A stretch of DNA of 64,000 bases from Osmia lignaria lignaria (Eukaryota; Arthropoda; Insecta; Hymenoptera; Megachilidae), in contig NC_135041.1 of NCBI RefSeq assembly GCF_051020975.1, positions 13,776,256 to 13,840,255 of the forward strand. The letters are read 5' to 3'. The notes beneath the pieces were generated by a model that saw nothing but the letters and a program-made list of their open reading frames with translations, was not told where the DNA came from and searched no databases. A program made the position numbers and the translations under genes. Shown in pieces: positions 22,902-37,000 of the stretch; position 1 is the first letter of the stretch, and the number at the start of each line of letters is the position of its first letter.

Positions 22902-25900
22902 ATGAATGAAATTACCAATTGGGAAGAAATAGAAACTGATGGTAATTTATTTTCAAGTAGATGTTTTCAATTATATATAACTGGTATCCTTTTAAATATA
23001 CATACATAATATGTTTTTCAGATTTTTTAAAACAGTTTCTTGACGGTAAATCTAAAAAAGCTGATGTTAATCAAGTACTGTCGGTAGCTAAACAAATAAA
23101 TAAGTTAGGACAAGGTAAGTAACAAAATTAAAATATTAACTGGATATTGTTAAATTATGAAACATATTTATATGTACTCTTTATTTTAGCTATCGAAATA
23201 CTAAACAGCGAATTACAAAAACAAGTATTAGCCAATCATGAAGATTTATTATCGCAAGCAACATGGGTTGAAAAATTGGAAGGAGTGCTTTCGATAATGC
23301 AATCTCATGTTCAGGTAAAAATATCATTATTATATAAATAAATATACATTTTTAAAATAGCAGTGGTTATTTTATTTTAGAGCTTGTTATCAGCTGTAGA
23401 ACGTTTACGTGGAAAGATTGTTGATCCTTTTAACAGAATTGAGACACAAACAGTTGTTTTAGCAAGACTTCATGAGACTTCTGATTTGTTAAGGAGAGTT
23501 GCTAGAATGCAACATTTATCAAAACGTTTATATTCTCAAATGACAAATAATGTACAAGGACCTGATATTATAAAAGCTGCCAATAGTCTTCACGAACTTG
23601 GTATATTAATCTTATGTTCTTATCAATTTGATATTTTATAATATTTTATAAACTTTTAGAACAGTTAATGATGGATACAGATTTAAATGGCTTAGATGTT
23701 ATAGCTGATGATCAGCAAGCTGTAAAAGCTCATAGAATGACAGTACAAAGACTAGCAACTCATACATTAACTCAAGGTTTACAGACAATGGATAGAGGAA
23801 AAGTATATACTTAAATAGATGTGAATTTTTGCAAATGATATTGTTCTGTACAATTAATAATTATAAAATTATAACAACCAGATTAGTACAGCTGTACAAG
23901 TATTCGAAAATTTAGGAATTGTAAATGGAGCTATAGACAACATTATGGATTCTGCTTTATCTGAAATTGAAAAGATTGCTACAGAATCTTTAGATGTGAC
24001 TTTAGCATCGAATCATGATTTTGGAAAAAGAGGAGCACCTGGAAGGGCTGCCATCCCTTCTCCTGGTTCTTCTGGAAATTTACGTACACGAATTTGGGAT
24101 AATCTTGAAAGACTTTTTCAAGATACACTGTATACACATTGTTTACAAGTAGCTGTACAATTTTATTAGATGTAGAAAATAAGAACTTTCTTAATATCTA
24201 ATTATTTAATTTTAACATTCAACAACATGTGCTTGTGTTCATGATTTTAGATTGAATTATTACAAAGAATATTATTAGAACACCATATAAAAGGATTAGA
24301 CGAATTATCGCAAAAATTTTGGGACAGAGTGAATTGTCTACTTTCCAAAGTATTAATCGAACGTGCTCAAGGTAAATTGATTACTGCACTCTGTTTTCCT
24401 GCAAGAATTAAATAAAATATTTTCGCACTTTCAGGATCATCATTTGTAAAACAGGCATTAGAAGGTGAATATCCAAAATTTTTAAGAATATTTTTAGATC
24501 TAAGTAAACGATTAAAAGAAAGATCACGAAGTATTGGCATATATCATATTGAGTAAGTATAAAAATATTTAAATAAATGAAAAAAAAACTTTAATTTGTA
24601 CAACATAAAATGTATAATTCGTTTTCAATTTTCCGTAGTCGTAACGTATTATTACCTTTTGAAAATGCATATTTATCGCGTTCTGTATCACGTTTGTTGG
24701 ACCCTGTACATACTATGTTTTCTGGAGAGGGATTACCGACGCAGGATGAAATTGATAGTCTCATACGCACAGTAACAAAGTAAATTGAAACATACGTATA
24801 TGTCGCTTGTATCTTTGTTACTACTGTTACAATATATGTATATACATTAAATATTTATCATTTTATTTATAGCGAATTGAGTGTATCATTAGTTGATGAT
24901 GGTCTTTCAATAGTGGTTGCTCGGAATGTAGGCAAGGCTATAAGACTTTTCTGTTTAAAATGTGAACAAGGATTACTCGTGGGTGGAGAAGCTAGTCAAG
25001 TGATTGATTCTCCTACTGCTGTACAACAGACAAACGTGTTACTTGCAAATCTGCTCTATTATCTTTCTAGTCAAATAAATCGTGTAATAGCAAATTTATC
25101 AACTGGCTTACCATCCGAAGGAAGCACGGTGATTACTGTAGCTCTTAAAGAAACTGATAAATTAACGAAAAATATATTATCGCCATTGTTGGCTTCTATC
25201 AGTGATGCCATTGAAAGTATTATTTTAACGATGCACGATGATTCAGAATTTCGAGAGTAAGTATTGTGTTTTTCACATTTAATTATTATTATCATCATCA
25301 TCATCATCATCGATATTGTACCGCTCAAGTACAAATTAATTATTTTTTTTTTTCATACAGTCCTAGTAGTCCTTTGGGAAAAGAGATAAATTGTTCGCTT
25401 TATATGCGTGAATTACAAGGATTTATTTTACGATCTGTAAACACATTTCTCGCACCATATAAAAATCAAGCGGTTGTTGCCGAATGGTAAGCAAATTACA
25501 ATTAGTAATGTTTTGCATTAAGTTTGTAATTAATTAAAGTTAAAATACGTAACTTTATTGTTTTTTAAGCTGTAAGACTGTTGCTTCACGGTGCATTGAA
25601 CTTTTCCTAAGACATGCTTGCTTGTTAAGACCATTAACAGATTTTGGGAAAGCAAAGCTTATCGCTGATTTCAATCAGGTATGTAAATAAAAGATACGTC
25701 ATGTCAGAAGATAATGTTCAGATATAAACGTAATTTTTATTTAGATAGAAGTAGCTGTTGCTCCATTATGTAGAGGTGGACAACTCGGATCATCGGAACA
25801 ACAACAGTATAGAACACTAAGAGCATTGAAAGCATTGATTCCGTTTAATCCTGATGAAATTGTTCATAAAGTTTTAGAAGGTGATGGAGACTGCGGCATA

Positions 25901-26237
25901 CCCCGTTCACTCGTTCTTTCGCATTTATTTTCTACAGCACCCCCTGAATTAGTGTCTCCGCATCAGGTATGATTATGTAAATTTACATTATAATTTTTCT
26001 TTAACGAAACTGATTTATCTGGATAGTGAATTTATAAACTCCCATACTTAGAACGCAAATTGGTCGGTGGGACGACTATCACAATGGATGGATAATCATC
26101 CAAAAGAAAGAGATAGAATAAGCTTTTTTAGCGGAGCTTTGGAACGTTATCAATTAACTGTCAGACAACAGAATCTTCCAACATTTCATCCCTTATTTCC
26201 ATTAATGAAAAAATTAACTAATTCAAATGGACATTAA
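22902..26237 (+). CDS. COG5: conserved oligomeric Golgi complex subunit 5
   Basis: Lobe-B subunit of the COG tether, needed for retrograde vesicle traffic within the Golgi (four way stop in Drosophila). Fourteen exons fit in phase: 22902-22941, 23022-23114, 23190-23314, 23381-23600, 23660-23802, 23882-24148, 24251-24371, 24435-24552, 24639-24779, 24873-25256, 25361-25486, 25570-25678, 25745-25966, 26052-26237; 764 residues. The N-terminal ~150 residues are helical with heptad character (AIEILNSELQKQVLANHEDL, LSAVERLRGKIVDPFNRIE), as expected for the COG5 coiled-coil start. LARLHETSDLLRRVAR and the helical repeats that follow are characteristic. The introns are small. The 3' end is convergent with ASZ1, the two stop codons being only about 200 bases apart. 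Confidence 0.95.
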
Positions 26238-26438
26238 AAATCTAATGAGTGTGTTACGAAAGATATGTATGTACGTATTTTATTAAGTATTTTTCAGATT
26301 TATATATAAATATAATAGAGTATGTATTTAAATTCTGTATAAATAATTTATTAATAATGTTAACAAATAACTGTAAAGGAAGAGCATATTGTAGGAGGGT
26401 TCGAGGTAGATGAAATCACAGTTTCGTTAAGTGATCAA

Positions 26439-28194
26439 CTAATAAGTTTGAATATATACTCTTTTAGAGAAATATATTCCCACAGTAAGTGTAATACCTA
26501 AAAATATAGACCAATTAATCCTATGTTTTTTTGGACAAATATATGTCGCTGGTGTACCAATATTATCATCCTTTCGAATCTACATTAAAATAAAAATAGT
26601 TTTGGACAAAATATATTTTGGACAAATATAAGATATGTATACTTATATTTACCTTTTTCGAGAGTGCTCCCATTTGTTCAAGTTCCTTTTTGAGCATGCA
26701 TAGAGTTTTTTGTGTTTTTACAATTCCTTCTTCATAATTAGACATTTGTTCTTTGGTTAAATGTATATTGTTATCATTTGCTTTTAGTAAATCGTTCTTA
26801 ATATGCTCAAAACTAGTACCGATAATTGCAACCTGTTTGGCTACTGTACCTAAAGAAACTGTACCGTCATATAATCTGAAAGAAAGGGATGATAGCAATT
26901 TCTAACATTTTATTTTGCAAGATTATAACATTTAAAAGCGAGCATACGTATAAGGTAAAGACTTATCGATTGCACCAATACTCTGTATACTCCATTTTTT
27001 CCTATGAAATTTATGAAGATGTTCTATAAATTGAATTCTATGTGCATTAATTTCTATTCCTAATCGGCAGAGGTCTTGTTCCGTTAACTTTAAAAAAGCT
27101 TTAAGGCTCGTCCCTTGAAAGATGTAACTATACTTTTCTAAGCCCATTCCATGTAAAATTGTAAATACGTCGAAATCTATAGTTTTATTGCTTATATTAG
27201 TTAACAATGGAAACATATCCATCCAATTATACATTTTAGCTATTTCATAAGTAGGTATGGTTTCTTCTTCTTCTTCATTAAAATGTAATAAAGATAGAAT
27301 CTATAACAATTATATGAACATTATTTTGTATTTTATATCGTATTAATGTATAATTTTCATTTTAACTTACTTTATCATATCCTTTTATAGAAGCTATATC
27401 TTTAGCAGTTAAATCATTAATGTCAGTTAATGCAACATTGGCTGTATTTTTCACTAATATTTTAACTATTTCTGGTTTGTTAGCTATTATGGCATACATC
27501 AGAGCCTAGAAAAAACATGTTTGTAATTCTATACATTGTTATCACCAGAAGTACTTACAGTTTGTTTTCTATTGTCATATGCATCAATATTTTCAACGTG
27601 TTTTATTAGTTCTGTCACAAATTCTGGTTCTTGCGACATAGAAGCAAACATTAGAGGTGTTTGTCTAGAAAAATATTAATTTATAGTTATCAAAATTAGC
27701 ATAATGTTTCACCAAACAAATTAAATTTTTTTGTTACTTTTGCTTATTGCTTGCATTTACATTAGCACCTGCTTTTGTTAATAACTTTAAACACGTTAGG
27801 CGAGTTTCCACTGTATTTTTAGAGGAATTGCATAATATCATTAACGGTGTATATCCATCTGCAACATGATATTATTTACATAAAACATCATTTTATGTAA
27901 AATAAAAAATGAAAAACAAGTAAAATACCTTTATGTTTATTAACATCAGCCCCATTCTTTATAAGATAGTCAATAACTTCTGCTTGTGCACCTGATGCAG
28001 CATATAAGAGTGGTGTCCATCCAGTACATAAAACGTCATTTATGTTGTATACTATGAACAATTATAAATTGTTACTATTGCTATTAATATAAAAAATCAT
28101 TACATTCAAGATATTTGTGAATAACTTGGAAATGTCCCATCATACATGCATTTATCATGTTAGATTCAAACATTTGTTTCTCATCGATCTCCAT
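26439..28194 (-). CDS. ASZ1: ASZ1/Gasz: ankyrin, SAM and leucine-zipper germline protein
   Basis: In mouse and fly this family sits on the mitochondrial outer membrane of germ cells and supports piRNA production in nuage. Exons 28194-28104, 28051-27929, 27858-27738, 27664-27559, 27505-27371, 27300-26948, 26875-26653 and 26579-26439 join in phase; 430 residues. There are four or five ankyrin repeats (TPLLYAASGAQAEVIDYLI, TPLMILCNS, TPLMFASMS, ALMYAIIANKPEIVKIL) in residues ~35-185. An acidic EEEEE stretch follows, then a SAM domain at ~235-291 (ILHGMGLEKYSYIFQG, LKLTEQDLCRLGI) and a predicted coiled coil at ~325-380. A tail anchor lies at ~405-421 (INWSIFLGITLTVGIYF). The whole domain order is intact, including the anchor. 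Confidence 0.92.
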
Positions 28195-31089
28195 ATTTTT
28201 TCACTGATATAATTCGGTCAATATTTGATGTTTGAAAACCCTTTTACTTGCTCTAAAAACTTGAATAAGCCAACAAGAAAAAGGTTTGATCTGGTTTGAT
28301 CCTTTGCATGTATTTAAACAGCAGCTGAAGTATTGACCATTTTTCTTATTTTCTTAAAGCCTTTAAATTAATTGCGAGGACATTCTTTCTATATAAATAT
28401 GTGTTTGAGATCATAGAATCATTTGGCGGCCTCGGAAAAGCCTAGAAATTCCTTATTTTGCCAAAAAATGGAATTTTCTATTTTATTTTTTCCTAAGTTA
28501 CCGCTAGATGGGGCCATCTGTACCGTTTCCGGCGTGGGGGATAGTTTCAATTTTAAATAAAACCACAAACTTTCAAAGCAAATTTTATATTTTTTTAATA
28601 CAGTATTTGAGATTATCTATGTATTAGAATTACGATTATATTTACGTTACTTATGCAACTTATTTAATTTTCTTATTAAATTCAAACATATATCGCATCT
28701 TGCTCACACAACACTCACACATAATCTCTTTTAGTTCCACTTTTCTTTACAAAATCTCATGTCAAATTATTCAAATAATGTGTATTGTGCGATTAAGTAA
28801 CATTCTAAAATCAGACTTATTTTCAATCTTTAATTTGTCGCCTTTAACATATTGTTGGACAGCATACTAACTATCATTTATTCAAATTTTTGCAACTAAA
28901 GAGGCACTGTATTACAAAAACATTTTTTTCACTGATTTTTTAATGAACGTATAAAATTTATAAAATGTTTCTATGACTTAATTTCTTTCTTAAACAAGCA
29001 ATACATTCAAATTAATTATAATTATCTCCACATTGTTAATGAGCTTTACAAACGAACACTTTTTGAATTTGCATTTAAAAAGAATAATAAAATTCGATCA
29101 TTCCGTTGTATTATACATTTTTTTTTTTAACTTATACTTTATCTCCTAGAATTCAATTTTCCAATTAACAATCTATAATTCTAAAAGCATAATTTCTTCT
29201 ATTTCTAACATTATTACTTATAGGATTAATCACTATTGTGAAAAATAACTATTCAAATATTTAGACACTGATGTTAATTTACACGGTGAATAATGTGCCA
29301 TGACACGCATGTTTTACAACCTTCCACAGTCAAATGTTTCTTATTATTTTGTAGTTTATTCATTTTGCAACTAAATGCTAGGTACTAGTATAATGTATAT
29401 CTATTCAATATTCTTAATTTGGATATTGTATACTTTTTGTTCAGCCTTTTTTCATAATATTATAAACATAAACTACTGTACATCCATTAGAAAAATTTGT
29501 CAATTGCAATTTTGAAAATAAATGTAGTAGTTATAACGATATTACAAATTAATCAACATATATACCGAAGCTTCCTTAACAAATAAATTAAAAAAATTGT
29601 TAGCATATAATTATTACATACTAAAATTTATAATCCAAATATTTTAGATTATCATAAGCTATTTTTTGTTTGCACAAGCGGTTTTGTACTACGAAAATTG
29701 CGAGAGTATAAATCACATAATACAATATACAAATGTGATTAGTAAAACATTTTGTAAGACAAAGCTTTATGTTAAGCAATAAATAACAATATTCAATTAT
29801 TAAAACAATGTTTTATACATACTAATTACAATTATATAAATTTCTTGCATTATAAACTTTGCAGAATTTTTCATATTAAAACTATAACGCGATTAATATT
29901 TCATTTCAACAAATTTAAAGAAATCGTACAGAGTGCGAATTAGGTAATGTACCCTGCTACGAATATATCACAAGAAAATTATATAAAGAAGATATACGCA
30001 CAATGTGAAATAAAAATAATTTTTCAAGCATTCGTTACAATTATTTTCTTTTTGTTAAGTACATAGACCATAATATTTGATTATATCATTAATTAAAAAT
30101 ATTAGATGTAATTATAAATTTTTGTGGACATACAGTAGCATGCAGATATTATTTCTATTTCTTCATTTTACTTTTCTAATATCGATAAAAAAAAAACAGA
30201 TGAAATGATAAAATGTTAAATTTGTATAATTGTGTGATCACAAAATACTCTCTCTTTGTTTTTAGTTAATGGTAATATTTGCATAAATATAAAATGATCG
30301 CTGGCTACATCCTCTTTGCATAATACACGAGTACATAGAATAAATTATACAAATATATACAAATTAAGTTCTACACATTTAACATATTCTAATATACAAA
30401 TCATTCAATTCTTACAAAATAGTATACGCGCATATAAATGCCCCTTCAGGTGCTCAACACCAAAATATATTATATTTAACTACATTTAAATGTATCTATA
30501 ATGTTCATAGAAACTATGTATTGATGTAGACAGTTATAAATCTTGCAGTTAGGAAAAATGCAGTAAATCTTTTGTAGAAATAAAATACCTAAATATTATT
30601 TCTATTTCTTTCTCTAACTTTTCTGGCAATATAGTTTTCTTAATTGACATAATCGTCTAAAAAAAAAAAAAAAATAAAATATGGCAGTGATCAAGAGAAC
30701 CTTTGCAATTAGGCCTCAGAATAATACTTTGATACTGATCAAAGAGAATATGTCTTAACTTGTTATAAAATTTTGGTGTTTCCTTTATTCTACATTATCA
30801 CTCATAATTACTAACCATGTAATAAAATGAATTAAAAAATTAGTAATGTATAATTTAGTATATAATAGAACAAAAAAGAACTTTGACTATAACAATAAAA
30901 TTTAAGTAGGTATGCAGTAATTTATTACTTACTATTATGACGATAACATTCAATAATCCATAATTAGTGACATAAATGTTTTTGAGCTCAAGCAAATCAA
31001 CAATGGGTTTTATATGTACAACCCAATTTGTACTGTTTACTTACATAAGAAAAGCTAATTGCGAATGAGCTTAATTAATAACTTCTGTT
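28195..31089. other. intergenic stretch / DOCK 3' UTR / ASZ1 promoter
   Basis: No coding exon was seen on either strand over 2.9 kb. The DOCK stop codon is at 31090 and transcription runs leftwards, so much of 28.6-31.0 kb could be a long AT-rich 3' UTR. The part next to ASZ1 (28.2-28.6 kb) has more mixed composition and holds a CTCF-like motif at 28501-28514. Confidence 0.55.
28501..28514 (+). promoter_or_regulatory. CTCF-like motif upstream of ASZ1
   Basis: CCGCTAGATGGGGC matches the known CTCF core consensus CCASYAGRKGGCRS at 12 of 14 positions by eye. It is followed by CATCTG, so the motif is partly palindromic (AGATGG-GGCC-ATCT). It lies 307 bases upstream of the ASZ1 start codon. Confidence 0.4.
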
Positions 31090-34000
31090 TTAGGCTGTAC
31101 TTGTATGACTATTAGCACCGCTAATAACATTAAATAAAGCAGCGCTGTTGCGTTTAAAATTTCCAACTTGTTCGTCAGGCCAGATAGGTTCGCCAAGTAA
31201 CGACGATAAATTTTGACATAGTTTTTGATAGTTCTCTCGTAATACCTCTTGATATTCGTGTTGATCAGACGTAATTAACTTACTATTTATTTGAAGAGCG
31301 GTATAACATATTTTAACAAATTCTCTGAAAAATAAGATACACATTAAGGCGAAATTTTATGTAATAAAATACTCAAATTTAAGAAAGATTTACCTAAATA
31401 CATCTTTTAATTCTTCAACTTTATCATCCGGATATTGTGGAGAGAGTGCAGGATCTAAAAACGCAGACGCATATGCGAGTGGTCCCGCATTCACGGTAAC
31501 GCATATACTTCCTTGCAATCTTAATTGTAATTTTTTCACATCCGTTGGACCTATAAGGGCCACATCTTCTAGCTCTTGCACACGTTGGCGCATTTCATCT
31601 AAAGCAACTTCAATTGGACTTAGTTCCATTATACGTTTTTGTATTACTAAGATTCGTTTTTTAATGTATGGGAAAGAATATTGTGCTGAAATTATAAAAT
31701 ACATTTTTCATATCATATTTTCAACATAGAAAATATTTCTGTACGTAATTCTATACTTTTTAAAATTGTTCTTCGCTTCCATTGCTCTTCCGGGCTACCT
31801 CTTGCTTTCCCTTCTTTAGTAAACGGAGTTTCAAACATAAAAGATGATATATTGTGATTTTGCTCAAACTCAGTTTGCCGTGTTTCTAATTCAAATTTCT
31901 CGAAATAAGCTGTCACGTGTGTCACTTGAATATATGATATTTTTGGATCTAATTCAGTTATGTCAATAGGTACAGAATCCATGATCATTTTTACATTTTC
32001 TGCACCAAATTTTTCGGAATATAAATGATGCAAACGCTCCGAAATTTCTGACAAAGATGTAATTTTTGGCTCTTTATAAATATACTCTTGTCCATTTTCT
32101 TCTTCAAAATACGCCTAAAACATATACTCTTGCTCAAATTCAAACTAAAAATGAAAAAATCTACTTCCACATTGTTAGAATAATCCTTACCGAACCGAAA
32201 AATGCAACTCTATAAAACCTTCCAAGAAGTCGTTTTCCAGACTTTGTAACTTCAACAATTTTATTACAAGCCTGTGCCAAATGTGAATAACAATTTGCTA
32301 GAGCTTCGTAATTTCGTTTTTCTTCATACATAGGAACTATTAATCTATACAAATGTCCTAAAAGTTCGAATCGCTCTGCTTTTTCCAACATGTCTGCACA
32401 AACTTCTAATTGTTCAAGAAGTATATACTCGTTATAATGAATATCTTGTACGCCTAAAATAATCACCATTATACGATTATAAATTTTGATGCCGAAAACA
32501 AACGAAGAAGAAGAAGAATAATTCGTGCAAATTAATAATAATGATTTTTAAATTATAAATTACAAAAAGAAAAAAAAAGTAATCGAAGAAGAAGGAAATA
32601 AATAAAAATAATAGAAATAAGACAATACAAACATGTGCAAAACATACAAATCTCACCGGCATCAAGTTTAAGGCTACATTCATCTCTGGAAATATTTTCA
32701 GATATTTTGTCAAAAGCTTCTGCTCCCCATGAATGAACATTTCTTAATTTTAAATATTCGGCCATTAATGCAGCGATATGTAATTGACAACAAGCAGCCT
32801 AACAGAAAAGATATGTTACAGAAACCTCAAGTAAAAAAAGAAACCTTCTAAATTGTATATATATATACACCTCTGAGAAATTTCCATCTCTTGCATGGTT
32901 CCTAGCCATAGTTTCCAACCACGTGTGCCTTAATTCTGGTGTACTAGCGTAAGAATTAGCCAGACTATGTTGCAAGTCTACTAACATTTCAGGATCATTA
33001 TTATGTTCTCTCATTTGGGCTGTCGCCATTAACACAGTACGAATCCTTTTATTAAGATCTTTAACTTCAACTGGAAAACCAGTTCCCTTCATTACTTTAT
33101 CCGATGAAGCGTAACTGTTTATTAATGAAAGCGATTCCTGGAATCTTGAGTTATTCAGTCCAATAACGTTTCCAAGCATTTGAGAAACGGATATTATCAC
33201 CTATGTAAAATAATATTTAAAATTCTGTTAGAAATTATGTGAACGAATGTAAGATAGAAATGACTTTCTTAAAACACTTACTTGTAAGTGAACTCTTGTT
33301 AATCCTTTCCTACTTGTGAATTCAAAATTACTCCTCATGAGAAGATAAAGTAAAGCACAAGACTCCTGTCTTATACAACTTAATTTACTATTACAACAAC
33401 GTAATAATTCATAACATAAACGTCCACACAGTACAGCATTTCCTGTAAAATCAATAATTTATAAGAATTCCTTACATATTTTTTAATTTAGTTTTCTTAC
33501 AGAAATATAAGGTAAATGTAAAAAAATCGTACCTTGAAAAAGAATAATAGAGTAATTATTTAAAAAAGCTCTAAAACTAGCAAAAACATGACGCAGTAAA
33601 GTTTCAGATTGGCCAACTTGTAAAAATGATAAATAAATACTGAATACTTTTTGCATTATGGGATTATCACCATCCGTTGCTAAAAGTACATCCTATAAAA
33701 AAGAAGAAAAAAAAAAAGAAAAGGCATTTTAAAGAGACATTTTAAATTACAAAATATACTATGATATTCAGTTTTTTATAATATTATTTTATACCTTAAA
33801 ATGAATACAAAATAATCCTAAGCAATCTAATGCAATAAGACCAACTTCTGTAGCCATATTTGCTTCTAAAATAGCTTGATGTACTTTTCCACCGTCGGTT
33901 TCAACAAGATTTTCTCTGACTATAGTATTATGCGGTTGCAAAGTACTAGTAGCTGGTGCATCAGTAGAAAAATCAGGAGGTGCCATTCTGGCTGGTAACG

Positions 34001-37000
34001 TCATTGCTTTTGCTGTTCGTGGTTTTCCTGAACTGTTTGCTATATTTGTAGATATTTGTCTTTTCCCAACATATTTAAAATGATGAAGACTCATTCTGAA
34101 ATAGAAAAATAATACATATAAATTACCTTGAAATAAATTTTATAATAACTAATATTTCCTAATATTTACTTACTCTATCACTGTAAAGAAACTTAACATT
34201 TCACAATCACTGCATTGTTGCAACCAAGCAATAATTTGATGATCACCCAAGTATTTTATAACAAATAAGAAACAAAGTAAGATATCTTTAACTTCTGATG
34301 ACTGTAATTTGTCGCATCTGGGTGATGATTGGGTTACGCTTAAAGAACGAGAATGTCGTTTTTTCTCGTTAGTACCGTTTTCAATTGGTTCACGAATAAT
34401 GGTAGTTTCTTGAGATACGTTTGACTGAGAGGCACCAGACATTGTTGAAGTATCTGATTCTATACTAGTACAGGAATAACCATTAACTAAACCTTGACCT
34501 GCTATGGCAGCAAAATATGTAGAATCTCGTAGATGCATTGATGCTCTTATCGGAGACTGAGTATCCAAATGTATAGTAAGCCTATATATATTATTTTATA
34601 ATAAAAATTGTTCAACTTGATTTTTCTTTTTTTTTTTTTAAACAAGTAGTATGTTATAATCAGTGTTATAGTTTACCTGTGAACTGATTTTGGAGTTCCA
34701 ACTGTTGTAATGTTACTAGCAGTATCTTTGTTTGCTAGAAATGAACTACTAGTTGATATTCTATCAGTACCATTTTGCTTAATCTCTGTTTTACCGTTAT
34801 CGTATACGGACTGCAATCTATGCAAATTTTCCAATACAATACCAAGCCATGGTATATAAATAAATGCTATTCTACTTAATTGACCCTGCAATATAAAAAT
34901 TGACGTTACATGTATGGATAAAGATGGCATAGAACAATAATCTGAAATCAGTTTACCTTATTTTGATATCTATCGTCCAGTTCATGCTTTGCCATTAAAT
35001 CTCGTAACGTGGCTATAGCTACTTTTCGAATTTGTACAATTTCATTCAGAGATGTTTTAACTTCTTGCATTAATAGACCAACCAAAAAATGATGTTTGCA
35101 AAAGTCTTCTGACAAACAGTACTCATTCATTAAATCTGCAATGAATATTTTATATTAATACAGTTATTGTATGTACAATATGATTTTAAACAGTCTGATA
35201 GTAACAAAATATTCACATACAGGGGCCACCTAAAAATATGAAAGATTAAACGAAATTAAAAATAGCTTAAATAAAATTTCTTTACGTGATATTTCAGTTT
35301 CAAATTATATACATACTAAAACAACAAACAAGTATTATTTAATTAAAATCTATTATTTTCTTCATAATAATAAGTTATTCCATTATAATACCTGTAACTT
35401 TACAAAATATGTATTTGCAAATTCATGCAACTTTTTCATATATTATAAAAATACATTTTAAATAAGAGTGTAATATTATATAAAAAAACATGGTGTTTAA
35501 AACATAAAATGTGTGTAAAATCTATCTCATACATATTGTATAAATATAAAATATTTTGAAAATTTTATTTGATAATTTTTGGTGCATTTTATTAAAACAG
35601 GCTTGCATAACAACAAATAATAATGGCATGAAAATGTTTTCTAAACATATACTACTAAATTGATAGTGATTAATATTATGAAAATTGCGTGAAACTCCTC
35701 CCATTCACTATGGCTACAGTTACAAATCACATTAAAAGACGGGAGTGTATGACTTAACATACCATCACATTCTGGATCACTCTCTGTATCTTCTGAATAA
35801 AGCATAAAATGATTATGTTACCAAGTAGTAAATACTAAATAGAATATAGGATTACAGAATTTTACCTCTGGAAGTAATTCGTGATTGCATCATTGGTAAG
35901 TTGAAAGACACATAATGCTCGTGCGAACAAATTATTTGCAAGAATGTAAATTTAAAATCGTGTAGTGTACGTTGATCACCAGGTGAAAAGTTATCCACGT
36001 ACAAATTAATTAGGCGAAACACGAATCCACGATCCATGAATGTAAGACATCGCTATATTGCATAGAATGCAAGAGATTAATATAAAATATTTAACTAATT
36101 TGATTAATACAGATTTATACTTACCTTTAAAAACTGGGCAAGACTTTTGTTTAATTCGTGAGTTTCAACAGGCATTTCTTTATACTTATTCATTAAATAA
36201 GGCATAATAACTTCCACTAAGTTTCGAATTTTTTCATGATATTCTTTTGAAAATCTTTCATTTCTATGCATCTATAAAAAAAAATGAAACCGAGTTAAAC
36301 TTCTTTTTCATAAATTATGATCAGTTTAATTAAACGTTACTGAAAAATTTACTTTTATCCTGCCTGTTGAAAGCAAGTGTTGCGCCATGCTTTTGATCAT
36401 TATTTCAAAAAAGAAGTTCGAGTGATGCATAAACTTGTTTACTACTAAAAAGTCAGTATTATTTGGTTGTAATAATGTAGGAAGATGTTTTCCTAGTTGC
36501 TCGTGAACAGTTATACTGCCGTTTCCTTGAGAAGGTGGTACAAAAACAAACTATAAGATAAATTAAAATTAATGAACTGATTGAAATTGAGGAATCATAT
36601 TTGTGAACAATTGTTACCTTAATATAAGCCTGAAGCGTTTCTTTTCTGCCAGCATCGTGCACCATATTTATGAAATGTATCAAAACTCTTATAATATATA
36701 ATCCAACTTCTTCGTTAGTGGTATAAGTTAACAATGCAAATAATTGATTCAGTATGGTAGGAAGAAATGTAATGATAGTAACTAGTTGTACTGCATGGGC
36801 AGCTTTCAAAATTTTACATGTTTCTGAATCTGCTGGTACTGCTCCAATTTTCATATCCAAAATCCGTTCCATATGAGCAAATAAATTATGTAAATGTACA
36901 TCACGGGTAAATACAGTTGAAATTAACTGAAATGCTACTGTAAATACTGGCCGCTGGGAATCAATCCATACGATTTCCGGTCCTGCATTCTGAAAAATTA

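Noticed and set aside
25288..25311. ATC repeat taken as part of COG5 coding sequence
   Set aside because: It lies in the intron between 25256 and 25361; splice phases join correctly without it.
32477..32740. Phe-rich open frame inside the DOCK gene
   Set aside because: Reads an intron polypyrimidine stretch; the real exon ends at 32657.
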